A stretch of DNA of 64,000 nt from Ceratodon purpureus (lineage: Eukaryota > Streptophyta > Bryopsida > Pseudoditrichales > Ditrichaceae). Below the pieces are notes generated by a model that did not search any database, was not told the origin of the DNA, and saw nothing but the letters and a program-made list of their open reading frames with translations. The DNA lies in NCBI GenBank assembly GCA_014871385.1, contig CM026426.1, positions 64,399,877 through 64,463,876 on the forward strand. Direction: 5' to 3'. A program made the position numbers and the translations under genes. Positions 30,331 to 42,300 of this stretch are shown piece by piece (positions within the stretch are counted from its first letter, which is position 1; the number at the start of each line of letters is the position of its first letter).

Positions 30331-33133
30331 ACCCCATTCACCCATTAAACATTTCAATTTGTGCCATTCAGCCAACTCCGGTTTTGGACAAAGGCACGCT
30401 TCCCACAGTAGAGTGATTTGCTTGTATACACTGTGATGAGCATCACAGCCTACACTCTCCTCCGATGCACCTTCCACGACAGTAGAACAAACTTCACGCG
30501 CACAAGAGCAACCCTTTTGGGCATGCAGTCCCCTCTTCTCCTCCCGTAGAGTGTTCAGACCTACCCTCATGAGATCCATTTCTACGTGGTAGATACAGCA
30601 ACAAACATTACGGTCCCTTAGAGGTTTCACATACCAGGGCTTGAGATTCTCGAAGCTTCGTTGGCCTATCTTGCACTCCGGGTGAGCCTGTTTGAACTGC
30701 AGATAGAAGGTCGTCTGCAACAACCCACCGATATGAAGTATTAGTAGTACTTCGGTACTCATGAAGGTGACCCTCGAAATACATTTTCGAATGGAAGTAC
30801 CGATTCAAAGTACAAATTGTCTGTACGCCGACTCTCTGTAAGTACTACATTAGTTGTCGACATACTTCTTCGAAGTACTCTTCTACGATGAGTACTAAAT
30901 GGAAGTACATCGCTTGAGAAAAACGTATTATGGCAACAACACAAAATGGTTCAAGTACATAGTGTACTCTAATACATTCATGTAAATTGTACCATGCAGT
31001 ACCAGAATTACAGTGCACATAAACCCCCCTACGAAGTTGTACTTAACCAAGTACACTTCAAATAAACCTAATACACACTCTACTACGAGTACAAATTCAA
31101 GTCATCAAGTAACATACTATCTCAATTCGAAATCAGAAGAGTACTGCACAAGGCAATCCACAGTATTTGAAGTACTTATTTACTAGTAGTTAAACTACTA
31201 GCAGTGTCAAAGTACTCCAACGATGGGGATTCATAGTACATGGCAATACTTAGCATATATGCGGTGCAACCATTAGGTGTAATTTGGGGTCTCCAAAAGG
31301 CCGTGTAAGCCTGCCCTTTCTAGGTGAACTCCCTACTTTGGGCACCTCTGCCGCTGGCAGCGGATGCCAGAGTTGCTGCCCGCACAGAACTGCGTGGCGC
31401 ACTCACAACAAAGGTCCTCGGAATATTAGTTGAGACATGAATGCCTTGGCTCGGGCTTTGGTCCTAAGTGAGCAGGTTGTGTCAGCCCGACACTGTAGAT
31501 GTGCCCTCCACACGCCTCGCTCGGAGGTCATTGGTTCGAGCCCCCGTAGCGGTTGCTGGCACCACGGTGGCACAGCCGGAGCCACGAGGTAAAGTGCGCG
31601 GGCAGCGCCTGTTTTTTTCTCTCACGTGCCGCTTACACGGCCTTTTGGAGACCCCAAATTACACCTAATGAATGGATAATTGAAATGTACAGAAACCATA
31701 CCAACGTGACAGTCAAGTAGTGCTTAGCATGTGTCTCTGCTCTCCTTTTCACACCACCGCCTTTGTTGACCACGTCCTTCCTATTCGGGCTAACTCTAGT
31801 GTGACTGTGCCACCAAGTCTTCACTTCCTCAACCGTGTACGTGGTCGTAGTGTCTGCTCGTTTCTGCCTGCATAGTGGTACAAACCGAGGGGCTCCCTCT
31901 TTGTATTCTTCTCTCCTTTCCGGGGCGGCTTGAATATTTTCTGGTTTAGTTCCCAAAACACGTGCAAGGGCCCTAACACCACCTACACTGCCACTCACAG
32001 CAGCATCTAACAAGGCCCCTTTTCTAACTAACATATTGTTTGAAAATGGTATAGATAGGGACTGTAACTCAGATCTAAAACTTTGAATCAAATAATGGAT
32101 ACTTTTTGCCTCTAAATGACGAGGGTAGTAGTAGGGTAAGAGAGGCCAAACTTGATTATGGCGCAGAACCTTCTCAAGCACAATTTGTCGACATTGAGGT
32201 CCAGGGAGAGCATTCAGCTCATGAGATATGGTTGTGACAATCTTCTGAGCAACTCTGGATGCATCCCTATTCGAAATCTCATCGACTTCATCACTTGTTG
32301 TGTCCTTCGTCGATATCTCCTTCTCCCCTCCTTCCGAACGCACTCAAGACTTCCCTTGATGGCGTTGCTGGTACACACGATTGCGCTCTGCTTTCTCTAA
32401 CCGTGCAGCCTCTGCAGATTCCATTGACGCCGCCCTCTCCGCAGGACCAGGCCGTCGCATGCTCGACCTCTGTGTTCGGAATTTGTCGCCCATCCTACAA
32501 ATCCCCAATACAGCCGCGAACACCAACAAGGAGAGACTACGCGGTTAGAGAAGGAGGAGACAGTCTGTGAAAATAGAGTCTGCAAAGACCCATCTCGAAA
32601 ACCTACGAGCAAACAAATTTGTCAACATGTGGAACATGTTGTCTACAGCAGCTAAAACTAGGAATCGAAACTGGAGTGAGAACTTCAAGCAAATGAACCG
32701 GAATGATGAAGAGAATGAAACTCACCAAGCACGTACGGGAAGGAGTCGTGGATGGGTATGCGGTGAAGTCCTCAGGAGGCAATGCGTCTTCAGTGACCTC
32801 TGATCCAAACAGAGTCTTCGAATTCCGGACAAGACGCTCACGGGCATGAACTGCTTGGTTTCCGCTATGGAGGTACCATGCAATATCTCCAAGCCGTGAA
32901 GTTGGTGTACCTGAAATGTGCGAGGTGCTTGACACATCATCATCTGGACTATAGCATGAAGGGGCGGTGAACTCTTGACCTACACTCTGAATACCCTCAT
33001 CGACACCATCGCAAGCAAGGAAGTAGTAAGTAATTCGTTGTTGGACAAGTTGAGGAGGTTCTCTAACTACATAGTACGACGTTATTAGAGACTGAACTAA
33101 TGCTGGGTTGTTGGGACAACCTTCTCCTGACAT
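30331..33133 (-). pseudogene. Multi-exon transposase, copy C, lacking the catalytic exon
   Basis: A paralogue of copy B placed directly upstream of it in the same orientation. Exon 1, 33133 to about 32730, matches B exon 1 (VQQRITYYFLA; RLGDIAWYLHSGNQ). Exon 2, about 32492-31695, begins MGDKFRTQRSSM, as B begins MGNVAKRQRVRN, and has a TGA at 32344-32346. It ends WWHSHTRVSPNRKDVV...HYLTVTL before a donor. Exon 3, 30714-30331, has FYLQFKQAHPECKIGQRSFE and ends in a GTAAGT donor. Nothing resembling the DFAENY / SDG..QFK / HGKG catalytic part lies between 30330 and the start of copy B. The intron between exons 2 and 3 holds the 400-bp TIR element. This is either a decayed gene or a catalytic-domain-free derivative. 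Confidence 0.7.
31271..31670. mobile_element. 400-bp element with perfect 40-bp terminal inverted repeats
   Basis: Positions 31271-31310 and 31631-31670 are exact reverse complements (outer part CATTAGGTGTAATTTGGGGT). The interior is GC-rich, unlike its surroundings, and contains GGTTCGAGCCCC near 31532, which matches the tRNA B-box consensus. If the first TA pairs (31274 and 31666) are the target duplication, the element is 390 bp and Tc1/mariner-like in target choice. No longer direct duplication is seen. It lies in the intron of transposase copy C. Confidence 0.8.
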
Positions 33134-33972
33134 TGGTATTGCAAACCCTTGAAACGGCAGCGCCGCAGCTCACACTCTCTAGAACACTCAAGGGAGAAGA
33201 AAAACGACGTTGCAAATCCTTGCATGCGCCTGTGCGCATGCAAGACGACCCACAACTAGATGAACAGAAAAGAAGAGACGTCATCCATAGGAGCGGATGA
33301 ACAGAAAATTCACCGGAACTCAAACAGCCCAGATCCAATATATTCGGATCTTATCATGATGTGTACGGCTGAGATAGAAAGGCATCAATATTGGACAATG
33401 GAGATTACGCTATAAAGTACTCTGAGTACTTCTGTTTCTAGAAAGTAACCCGCATAGTACTCTTAGTGGCGGCCGCATGAGATCCTAAAGTCTACAGAAA
33501 ACAGAATTTATAGAAGATCCAGCCGTTAGCCAACAAAGAGCAGACGTTAGGAACGCCGCCTGCATAGAAGAATCAACTTTGCGCCCATTTTTTCGTGGAC
33601 TTTTGGACTGCATAATTTTTTCCGCCACCTAATCAAATTTTTCCCAGGATTTTCATTTTTTGGTTACTTTCTTTATAGAGATCTATAGCGACATACAAGC
33701 CACACTCCCTGCAAGAAAATCAGAGCAATACAAAACTCCAGTTGCAAGAAAATAAGTACTTTGTCAAGATTTCTACAATCTGACATACTTTAATTTTTTT
33801 GAAAAGTACTACATACAGAGGCGCCCAAACATTTTCTCTTGATCTTTGACTTTAAACAACAATGCATAGCAGTGGACGAAGCTAATTTCATAATAAACAC
33901 CTCAGAACTATGTCTATTTCCTAGAGAAAAGATGTACTTTATGAAGAGTACTTCGGAAAATGTACTTTTCTG
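33134..33972. other. Spacer between transposase C and the visible inverted-repeat arm
   Basis: No gene recognised. The repeat arm may extend into this stretch, because its partner sequence is beyond the right edge of the window. Confidence 0.5.
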
Positions 33973-36273
33973 ACATACTTTTTCCATAGGCGTAGCTTGC
34001 CAACACCCTATGCTCTTCGTGGATGTCAACCAGAGGTCCTTGAGGACGACACCAAACTGTATGTGCTACATTCTTTGACCTTTTCAGGGTCATCTGAATT
34101 TTCCAAATGATGATAGCGTTATACCTAACGTTGCTACAATTATTTTCCACTGGTATAATCTTTGCACAAGTTTGGAACTACATCGGAGTATATGGCGTAG
34201 GCGCAGAGGCCAGGACAGGTGCACTGGGCAATTAAGGTTGCGAGACAACTTTTACGTATACGAGTAGATTGGACGGAAGTGTGCTAGAACTAAATTCAAA
34301 GGTCTTCATCACCTATGTCTTCCACTTTCTCCACATTGTGACCTTTATACCTCCCATTGGTTGCCTGCCGACTGGATCCAGGCATGCGTGCCCTTACGTG
34401 GATACATTGGTCCCTATAGACCTCACGGGGTAGGTTATATTCAGCGGATAATACTTCAGGGAGTAGGTTACATTGTGATAGGATTTACGTAGACTAAGAT
34501 TCTACTAGTAGTAATAGACTTCATCTTTTGGGACTTAATGTTCCATACTTATACGGGACTACACATTCATGCTTGATCTATTATCTGCGGGATGGTGACT
34601 CTGTATTATACATTTTACTTCTTGAATCAATATGATATTTTTTACAATATTAATTGTAACTCTTATTTTGCATCCTCATTTATCAAACGCGTATTCCTCC
34701 TAACTACATTTGGAATTCCTTTTTTGCATTCCAAACACTGTATTCTATTCATGTACTCATAGAGTAAATGTTTATGTCCTTTTATCATTGGCGGACCGCT
34801 GAGTAACTGAGTTGTCATTGGATCATTTTTAAATCATCTCCATATATTCCATGCTTTCTTAATTATGCCGTTTTTGAATTATGGACTTTTTTTGTCCCGA
34901 ATCACTTAAATACATGTTATTTGTAAGTATTTGCAATATTTTCAAATGTTGTTCATAGGTATTTCAATACTTACACAACTCCAAATTGAAACTTTGTCTT
35001 GATAAAAGGTGTATAATGTAAGTTTGCGGATTTTAACTTCAGAACTGAAGTTCCAGTTCTTCACTGATTACATGTTATTTACATTTCCAACATTTCAGTG
35101 ACCACTTAGTGGTCCTTCAGGCAGTAAAGGGTTAACACATATTGGCACCATGGTGCCTAAAACATAAAGGCTGCTCCATAGACAACTTAATCTAACTAAT
35201 TCAGGTGATACTCTTTTGAAAACCTGGACGGAAAACCATCACAAAGGAAAAATTTAATTACATAAACGATCTACACCATAGCAATGGCAGAAACTAGAAG
35301 TCACAAAGTAATAAAATGCAGTCTAATGGAAGTGATTCAGAGCCCGGGCAAATTGAATCAATTCTACGTTTGCAGGTCCTTAGGGTACATGCTCATCCAA
35401 CACTTATAAAATAATCCAGAAAGTGTTTTCCGTAATGCAGTACTGATGAATGAAATGTACTGGACGAAAAAAAGCAACAACAATAACTGCATCCGGTAAC
35501 AGCATACTACGTTAAATCATATATATTATGGACCACATTATTTACGATGGGTCTCAGCAATTCTGAATTTCCCAGGCAGTGCTGATTTTTACAGGATTTC
35601 CAATCTTTCGAAAATACCACAGCCAAAAAGTGTTCAAAGTAACAATAGTTCTAGTCAAGTTCAAGAGCACTGTGACCTTGAAATCTTTGCTCTTAAACAA
35701 ATACGTCAAGAGTGTGACCAAAAAGGTCGGTATGACCAAAATGGAACTTAATCCTAATTTCTGTTGAGTAAACTACAGACATCACAGCCATGACATCAAC
35801 CACAAAAATTATCAACCCATATTGTTCACCCACCCACCCACAGTATTAGGTGAATTCAGTATAATTCAACCGACAATGAGGTTCAATCCATCGCCAAATT
35901 CCCAAAATCTTGGTCACTACGGTAGTACCAGATATAGAAAACCCACACTAAGTGATGCCTAAAGCGACGAATAAGATTTAGACACACAAAGCATACCACG
36001 CATTGCAGGAGGTGACAGATTAGAAGCTTAAACTACGAACCATTCATGTATTTCAAATCAGCCACCTTTTCGAACAGTCTTCACATTCTATCCAATTAGA
36101 AACTTCCTAATCTGTACAATCATGGCCAATTGCTCGCAAGCATCCTCCTCCAATACCACCAAACACTACCGCTTCACATCCTGTCCTAATAAACCAACCT
36201 ACCACAAGCACCCGTGACTACCTCCTCAAACATGTCGCGATCCCAGCCCAATCCGTATACTGAAGCAACCCAT

Positions 36274-36780
36274 CTAAGTATGCCCAATCCGGTCACGTAG
36301 AAAACACGTGCAGCCGATGCATTTGTCTCCGCACATATCCTTCCTATAAGAAAACCAGCTAACTCGCACAACGGAGCTGCGATTGAGCGCAAAGGCGCCA
36401 CTCATGCACCCATAGATGAAACCATAAAAAATAAAAAATAAAAAATAAAAATAAAAATAAAACAAGATGATCCAGTTACCATCAAGAAAAAGAAGCTGCA
36501 TATACACTAAAGCAATCCCATTCTCAGCATACGATATCAACCTAACAGCCCTCCACCAGCCGAAACTTCCTTCGCATCCATCTGTCTCAACTACCCGCCA
36601 GCTTGCACGCAAAACGGGACCCCAATCGACAGGAACGGCACCAGCGATGCACCCACTCCTAAACCGCAACGTCACGTAGCCACCATCACGGAAATGAAGC
36701 TGCAAATACATTGCAGCAACCTCAATCTCAGAATACTCTAAAAAACCCGCCTCACGAACGCAATCAAAAACGACAACCAT
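36274..36780 (-). other. Diverged tandem duplication downstream of the left Alfin-like gene
   Basis: A 168-codon open frame mirrors 61193-61699. The phrase starting GTATTTGCAGCTTCATTT recurs as GTATATGCAGCTTCTTTTTC about 190 bp later, so much of the frame is two diverged copies of one block, the second carrying a TTTTA-repeat. I recognise no domain. It may be untranslated DNA that happens to stay open. Confidence 0.35.
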
Positions 36781-37079
36781 CGGTGACCAACAACACTAAG
36801 ACTGCAAACACAATCCTTGATTCGCTTACTACGTAGATGCGTCACACTCATCCTCCCCACCAAAGCGACAGCATGCGCACCGTGACCATACCGTCCCCTC
36901 CTTACTCGACTATGCACTCTATCCAACGACACAACACCGCTAAACCATAACCCACAACACAACACTCCGCTGATCACCCTCCTATTCCCATCTGCTCAAC
37001 CACAATCATCGCACAACCCCTACACCATAAATACCATCTCTCACACCCACCAACTACGTCAAAACTCCATCATGGTCTG

Positions 37080-37683
37080 TCACGTACGGGCCCTTTTGTT
37101 GCTACACGCCGGGCACTTGTATTGCTTGATGTGCTCTGCTCGAGCAGGCGTGATCTTCACGCACTTCCCGTGGTACCACTTCTCGCAGATGTCGCACCCT
37201 ATCCAGAACTCGTCCGCCGTATAACTCCCCCCACAGCTCCCGCAGAATGTGTCCCCGTGCTCCTCCTCGTCCTCGTCCTCCAGAGTGTCCTCCTCTTCCT
37301 CACGGGGAGGCGCAGCCTTCACCTTCACGGTCTCCGTCACGCGTTGCTGCAACCACCCACATTGCCCGTCAACACCATCTCCTCAGCTGTAGTCAACTCA
37401 ACTTGCACCATCCATACCCAACACACGTTCCACGACTACACCTGCCTTCCCTCAGGCGCTCCCCATACATCACGTGCTCCAGACTCTAAACTTCCTACAA
37501 ACTCCCTTCCTTTGCACGTCACTTCCCATCACGACCTACCATCCACACACCCATGCTCGCATCCATCACCCCTTCCTATCATAGCAGTCAACACACGCTC
37601 CCAATCAATCAATCGACCAACCATTTAATCAATCCACGCACTGCTCCCTCACCATCTTCGCCGCGGGCTTTGCCCTGTTGCCG

Positions 37684-37721
<38 letters not shown>

Positions 37722-39281
37722 ACTGTTGCTGTTGTTATTGTTAGCGCTCGCCTTCTCCTTCACCAGCTTCTTGCCCGTCACCACATCGAACACCGTCGGG
37801 AGCTCGTTGATCAGGCTGAACAGCCGCTTCCTGCCAATTGGCCCCACACCACAACCACTGTCAACGAACCCACGAATGCATCACCGCACCCGACTCAGAA
37901 ACATTTCCACAAAACATCTCCATCATTCACATCACCTACACCTCCCATCACACACCCCTCCAATCCACTCACAGAAACCAACACATCAAAAAACCCTCAC
38001 CTCTTCACCTACTTCCTGCAACCTATCCAGCCATCCACAGGACGCCTCCACCAACCCTCCCACCCGTCCCTGCGACATTGCCAACCTTCCCACTTACATG
38101 ACTCCCACGTCCCACGACCACCCTGTCAACACTCGAGAAATCACCCAAACACAATCACCCCGACCCTACCTCTCGTTCTTGTCGAACCGAGCCCCGTAGT
38201 AAAATGCCACCGCCAGCAGCCATGCGTCGCTGTGCACGGCCACCAATGACAGCCAGTCCTTACGCTGCATCCCGTCCCGAGCGAAGTTGATCCCCAGCGC
38301 AGGCTCCGGTAGCTCGGGGGGCACCTCGTCGGCTGGCAGGTTCACCTCCCACGTCTCCTCCGGAAATCCATACAGGCACAGATTCTCCTTCTCTGCACGC
38401 CCCACGCATTGTCATCACTTGCTAGCACCGCACCCCGACTGCACGCTGGGACGTCAGAATGCATTGCACACAACCTCTCGGCACACAGACAGACCAACAA
38501 ACATCCCCAAACACGAACATAACCTGCAGAACTCGTAATGCAAAACTGCAGCGCGAAATGCCAAAGAACACCCAGTTTAGAGGAAATCGGAGGTCGAACC
38601 TGGATCACACTGCCGGTAAAATTCTTCCACCTCTGAACATTCCAACACGGACCACCAAAATCAGCTACAAATTCACAAGCAGATACCCGTCATTCACGTC
38701 CAGAAAGAAGAGGTTTAGTTTTCAGATTTAGAAATTCATTTTCAAACATATATTTTTTCTCATAAAGGTCCCGCTCGATGATTCTTTTCGAATTCTCGTA
38801 ACCTAATTTCCAGTATCTTCACCAGAATGCCAACAGACTCCAGAAACAACTATAGCAGAGAATCATGCACACTTCTCATTCGCCAAAGCCTCACTCACTA
38901 TGAAGATAATGAACACGCTATCGTTTTACGAAACTACTCCGAATCACCGACAATAACCAAAACTAACTCTAATAAATGAACTAAATTAAGTTAAATTAAA
39001 TCCCTGGTCCTCACGAGAACATAGTGGGCACGCTTCTCTACTGCGCAGCGATAAAACAACGACTACAGACGCTTCAGCTGTACAACCATGACAAATTTCC
39101 CAACCCGACATGATGATCACGCCACGGCTCTCAATATTCCTCCGTACCACCCCCGGAGCCATGTGTCAGAAGCCACCATACCAGAAGTGAGCGCCTTCAG
39201 CATCCCCGCGCGGCGCCCTCGGTAGTCCTTGAAGACGTCGTCCACGGAACGGGGGTTTGTCGACACCGAGGCCCCTTCCAT
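37080..39281 (-). CDS. Alfin-like PHD-finger protein, left copy
   Basis: Five exons: 39182-39281, 38600-38632, 38170-38392, 37653-37830 and 37080-37346. All have GT-AG introns with conserved phase and give 266 residues. The product is the same as for the right copy (58692-60893). Residues 1-130 or so form the Alfin N-terminal domain ([46 protein letters not shown]). An Asn run encoded by AAC repeats and an acidic linker follow. A C4HC3 PHD finger closes the protein (C213, C216, C229, C232, H237, C240, C256, C259). Family members bind H3K4me3 in the nucleus and act in transcriptional control. The upstream sequence beyond 39347 differs from the right copy; here the 5' leader is C/T-rich. The exon 3/4 junction lacks the Gly-Phe usual in GARFGFDK. 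Confidence 0.93.
37683..37722. repeat. AAC/GTT microsatellite in Alfin-like exon 4, left copy
   Basis: About 13 uninterrupted GTT triplets on the plus strand encode poly-Asn on the minus strand. The run is the same length as in the right copy (60251-60290). Confidence 0.9.
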
Positions 39282-39347
39282 CACTGCCGCCGCACCACCC
39301 AGCCGCTCCGCTCCCCTCTAGCCCTTTCCCTTCTTCTCTCGCTCTCC

Positions 39348-42300
39348 GGCAACAATCGGACCACAGCCACGGCAGCCCCGCACTCACGCCACTGCCCTCC
39401 CCCCCCCGGATCGTGACAAAGAAGGAAATATTTCATACGTTACGGTGCGTTGCGGTAAGCTGAGTTGTGCTGAGTTAGCATGGCAGACCGTCGTAGGTAG
39501 CAGAGTATTGGAATGTACTCGCCAACTTGGAACAAGTTGTCTTTCCGGGGGGAGTTGCGAGACTTGGAGAACTTGAGACGAAGAAGGCCAGACTGCGGCC
39601 CTCGGTTGCAAAGTAACTTCACGCGGGAAGGCACTTTTCTGTGATGAGGCTGGTCATCCAGCCATCCTTGAAGTCACCTTGGTTTTTAAAGGTTGCCATG
39701 AGTTTTTCTTGCTGTACTGTACTTATTACTAGTGGGACCCGTGCCGTTGAGCACATCGACCGCATCTTTTATGTCTCCTCGACGGATTCCACCTTGGAAC
39801 CGTCGAGTGAGACAAACCATGCTCAATTGTAAGATAGATTCTTCTTTACCTCAAATAGTTGAGAGGCATGAACTTGGCGGTCCTACTATTTTTGGTATGT
39901 AAGAGTTGGTGGTGTCTGTGTCCATTAATTATTTAGTGTGAGTAAATAAGATTTTATTTGATAAAATCTTATAATACATAAGTCATATAATAAATGACAT
40001 TACAATTAACTAATAAGTGTTGTTTTTCTCCATTGAGATGAATATTGTATCAAGTTCAACTTTTGATGTTTGTTTATTTTTACCTGCAAACATGTTATTT
40101 TAGCAAGTACCTCATTCCGACAATATATATATTGATAATATTATATTAATATATTATAATAATATTATATTAATATATTATAATATATTACAACACTTCA
40201 AAATGTTGATAATATATCTTGGGGAATCCAAACATAGTTCTGATTTTCTTAGCATTGGGCTATTATTAGGAATAGAATTTTTCAACATTTTTAAATAAGT
40301 TAATGTAAAAACATCTTTGTATAGGTATATTATATGAAGTCAATTGTCAAAAATCAATTAAGATGGAAAAATAAGTTATATTGGGAAACAAAGTGTTTAT
40401 AATTCATATTCTATAGTATTAGAATATTCACATAATTGAAGTTTTCTATACTTGATTTTTATTATTTAAATTTTAAAAAAAAACAAATTTTAAATTTATT
40501 TGAATTTCGACATTTATAACTATATATGTATTTCATGTTGGTGGTTTAAAGTATATACAAAAATAAATCTAAGTGACATATCAATATTTTAATTTACTAA
40601 GGCTGCGCACAACTGCCGACGAAGATCATAATCCATCATGTATTTTGGTACAAACTCCATATTTATATATTTAAAGATAAATTGAACTATTTTACAATGA
40701 AGTTTCCATTGTGGCACTCCCTAAAAAAGTGTGAAGTCTCACATTTAGGAAGAAAATAAGTAATGTATATTTAGGAAGTTGCAAGCGAGGGTAGATTGAT
40801 GGCAGTTACGACCAGGTCGACGCTAAGGCCATCGCCTTTCAATTCCCTTTGTAATTTTTGTGGGTAAAAACTCTCTTCGAGTACCTTGTTGACAAAATTA
40901 AAGTAAAGTTAAAAAGAAGTTATTTGTTTTTTGAATGATGGTTTGCAGTGTATAAATTTGAAAATTGCTTGAAGACCATTTTGTGAAATATATTAAAAAA
41001 TAATAAAAACTAACAAGTTAGAAATGAAATGTGTTAATATAAAAATAAAATAGAATAAAATTTACACAAAAAATGAATGAAGTTGAGCTTTGCTTTTGTT
41101 TTTCAATATGTCGATTGGTTTAAAATATTGTTTGAAATAACTTTTGTAATAACCTTTTGAATAGCCATCAATATATTATTATAATTTTTCAAACAACCTT
41201 TCAAGTTTTCAAATCCGACTTTAATCTCTTTTTTCTTTTCACAACCATATAGGACCAATGATACCAAACGACATAACGACCACAGCAGTCACGATGCCAA
41301 TTTTTCTTCATATTTTTCTGGGTTGAAACCGTCTCCGAGTTTGTGGTCTACGAAATAAGAACCAATGATGAAAAGAAAGATTTTTTTTCTAAAATTGGAA
41401 AAGTAATGGTGATATTCAATTATACTTATTTTGGACTACTGCAACATCTTTGAAATATCATGAGATGTTTTTGAAAAATGAATGACAAATTGTTTTGTCA
41501 TAATGACACATTCTATAACATGATTCTTCTTGAAACTTAACACTTTAATAAATATATATTTGGTCATTCAATAATTTGTCTTTGCAAATTATCTTTTCTA
41601 TAAAGTACTACCAAAGATTATTAGTAGATGGTTTATAAAGTTTTTGTCCCATCAAAGCTTGGATGTGATTCCACTTAATAATTTTTTTTCAATTTTATAA
41701 ACAGTAAAGTATCTCAAACTTTAAATAAGCCAATTTTTCATTAACTTCAATTGAAAAACGGTCTTGAAAAAATAGAGTTGTGTATTTAAGAACCAAAAAA
41801 AATTCTAAAACATTAAATTATGCGATAAATTGGCCACGACAAATCAATGGCACTAGTAGCAACAATGAGAGTCTATTTTCATAAGTCACTAAATACAAAT
41901 ACAACACGAAAACTTATGCATCCATTTTTATGGGACCTCTAGGTACTCTTACGATTCTAAAATTGGGAACGTCGGCGTTCCTAAAGATTCCAATAAAGAT
42001 GACCACCTGATCCAACTCTCTAATCATTAACCTCTAATGTCTAAATCAACCAACCTCAAATGTCTAAATCAATCCTTTAAGGGTCTATTTTTGTCCAGTC
42101 AGGCTTGCAATTACTAAATTTAGATCAAATGAAGTTGCTACTTTTGGTAGAATGTAGAGCTTTGCAAAAAGTCATCTCATGCTTCAAAATTCCTCATACT
42201 TTAGGAGATATTCACAGTGAAAGTTTGAAAACACTCTTTGAAATCTGCCCAAAACTGCCTAGACTGCGGTATATGCTCATTTATTCTCAAAAATTACCCA

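Larger units (their letters stand above)
33973..39347. repeat. Left arm of a large inverted repeat (at least 5.37 kb)
   Basis: Position x in this arm pairs with position 97973 minus x in the right arm. The sum holds at every pair of ORF ends checked, from 35554/62419 to 39281/58692, and at the window end (33973/64000), so there is no net insertion or deletion in about 5.3 kb. Every stretch compared by eye was identical. Differences appear only in the last 40 bases at the inner end (39308-39313 against 58660-58665). Beyond that the two sides are unrelated. The left limit is set by the window edge, not by the repeat. Confidence 0.95.

Noticed and set aside
31460-31570. Possible tRNA gene inside the 400-bp TIR element
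   Set aside because: A B box is present, but acceptor and anticodon stems do not pair convincingly; kept only as a note on the element.
37122-37628. Long plus-strand frames opposite the left Alfin-like exons, and their mirrors at 60345-60851
   Set aside because: They run through introns and antisense of well-supported exons and have no domain; they appear twice only because the locus is duplicated.
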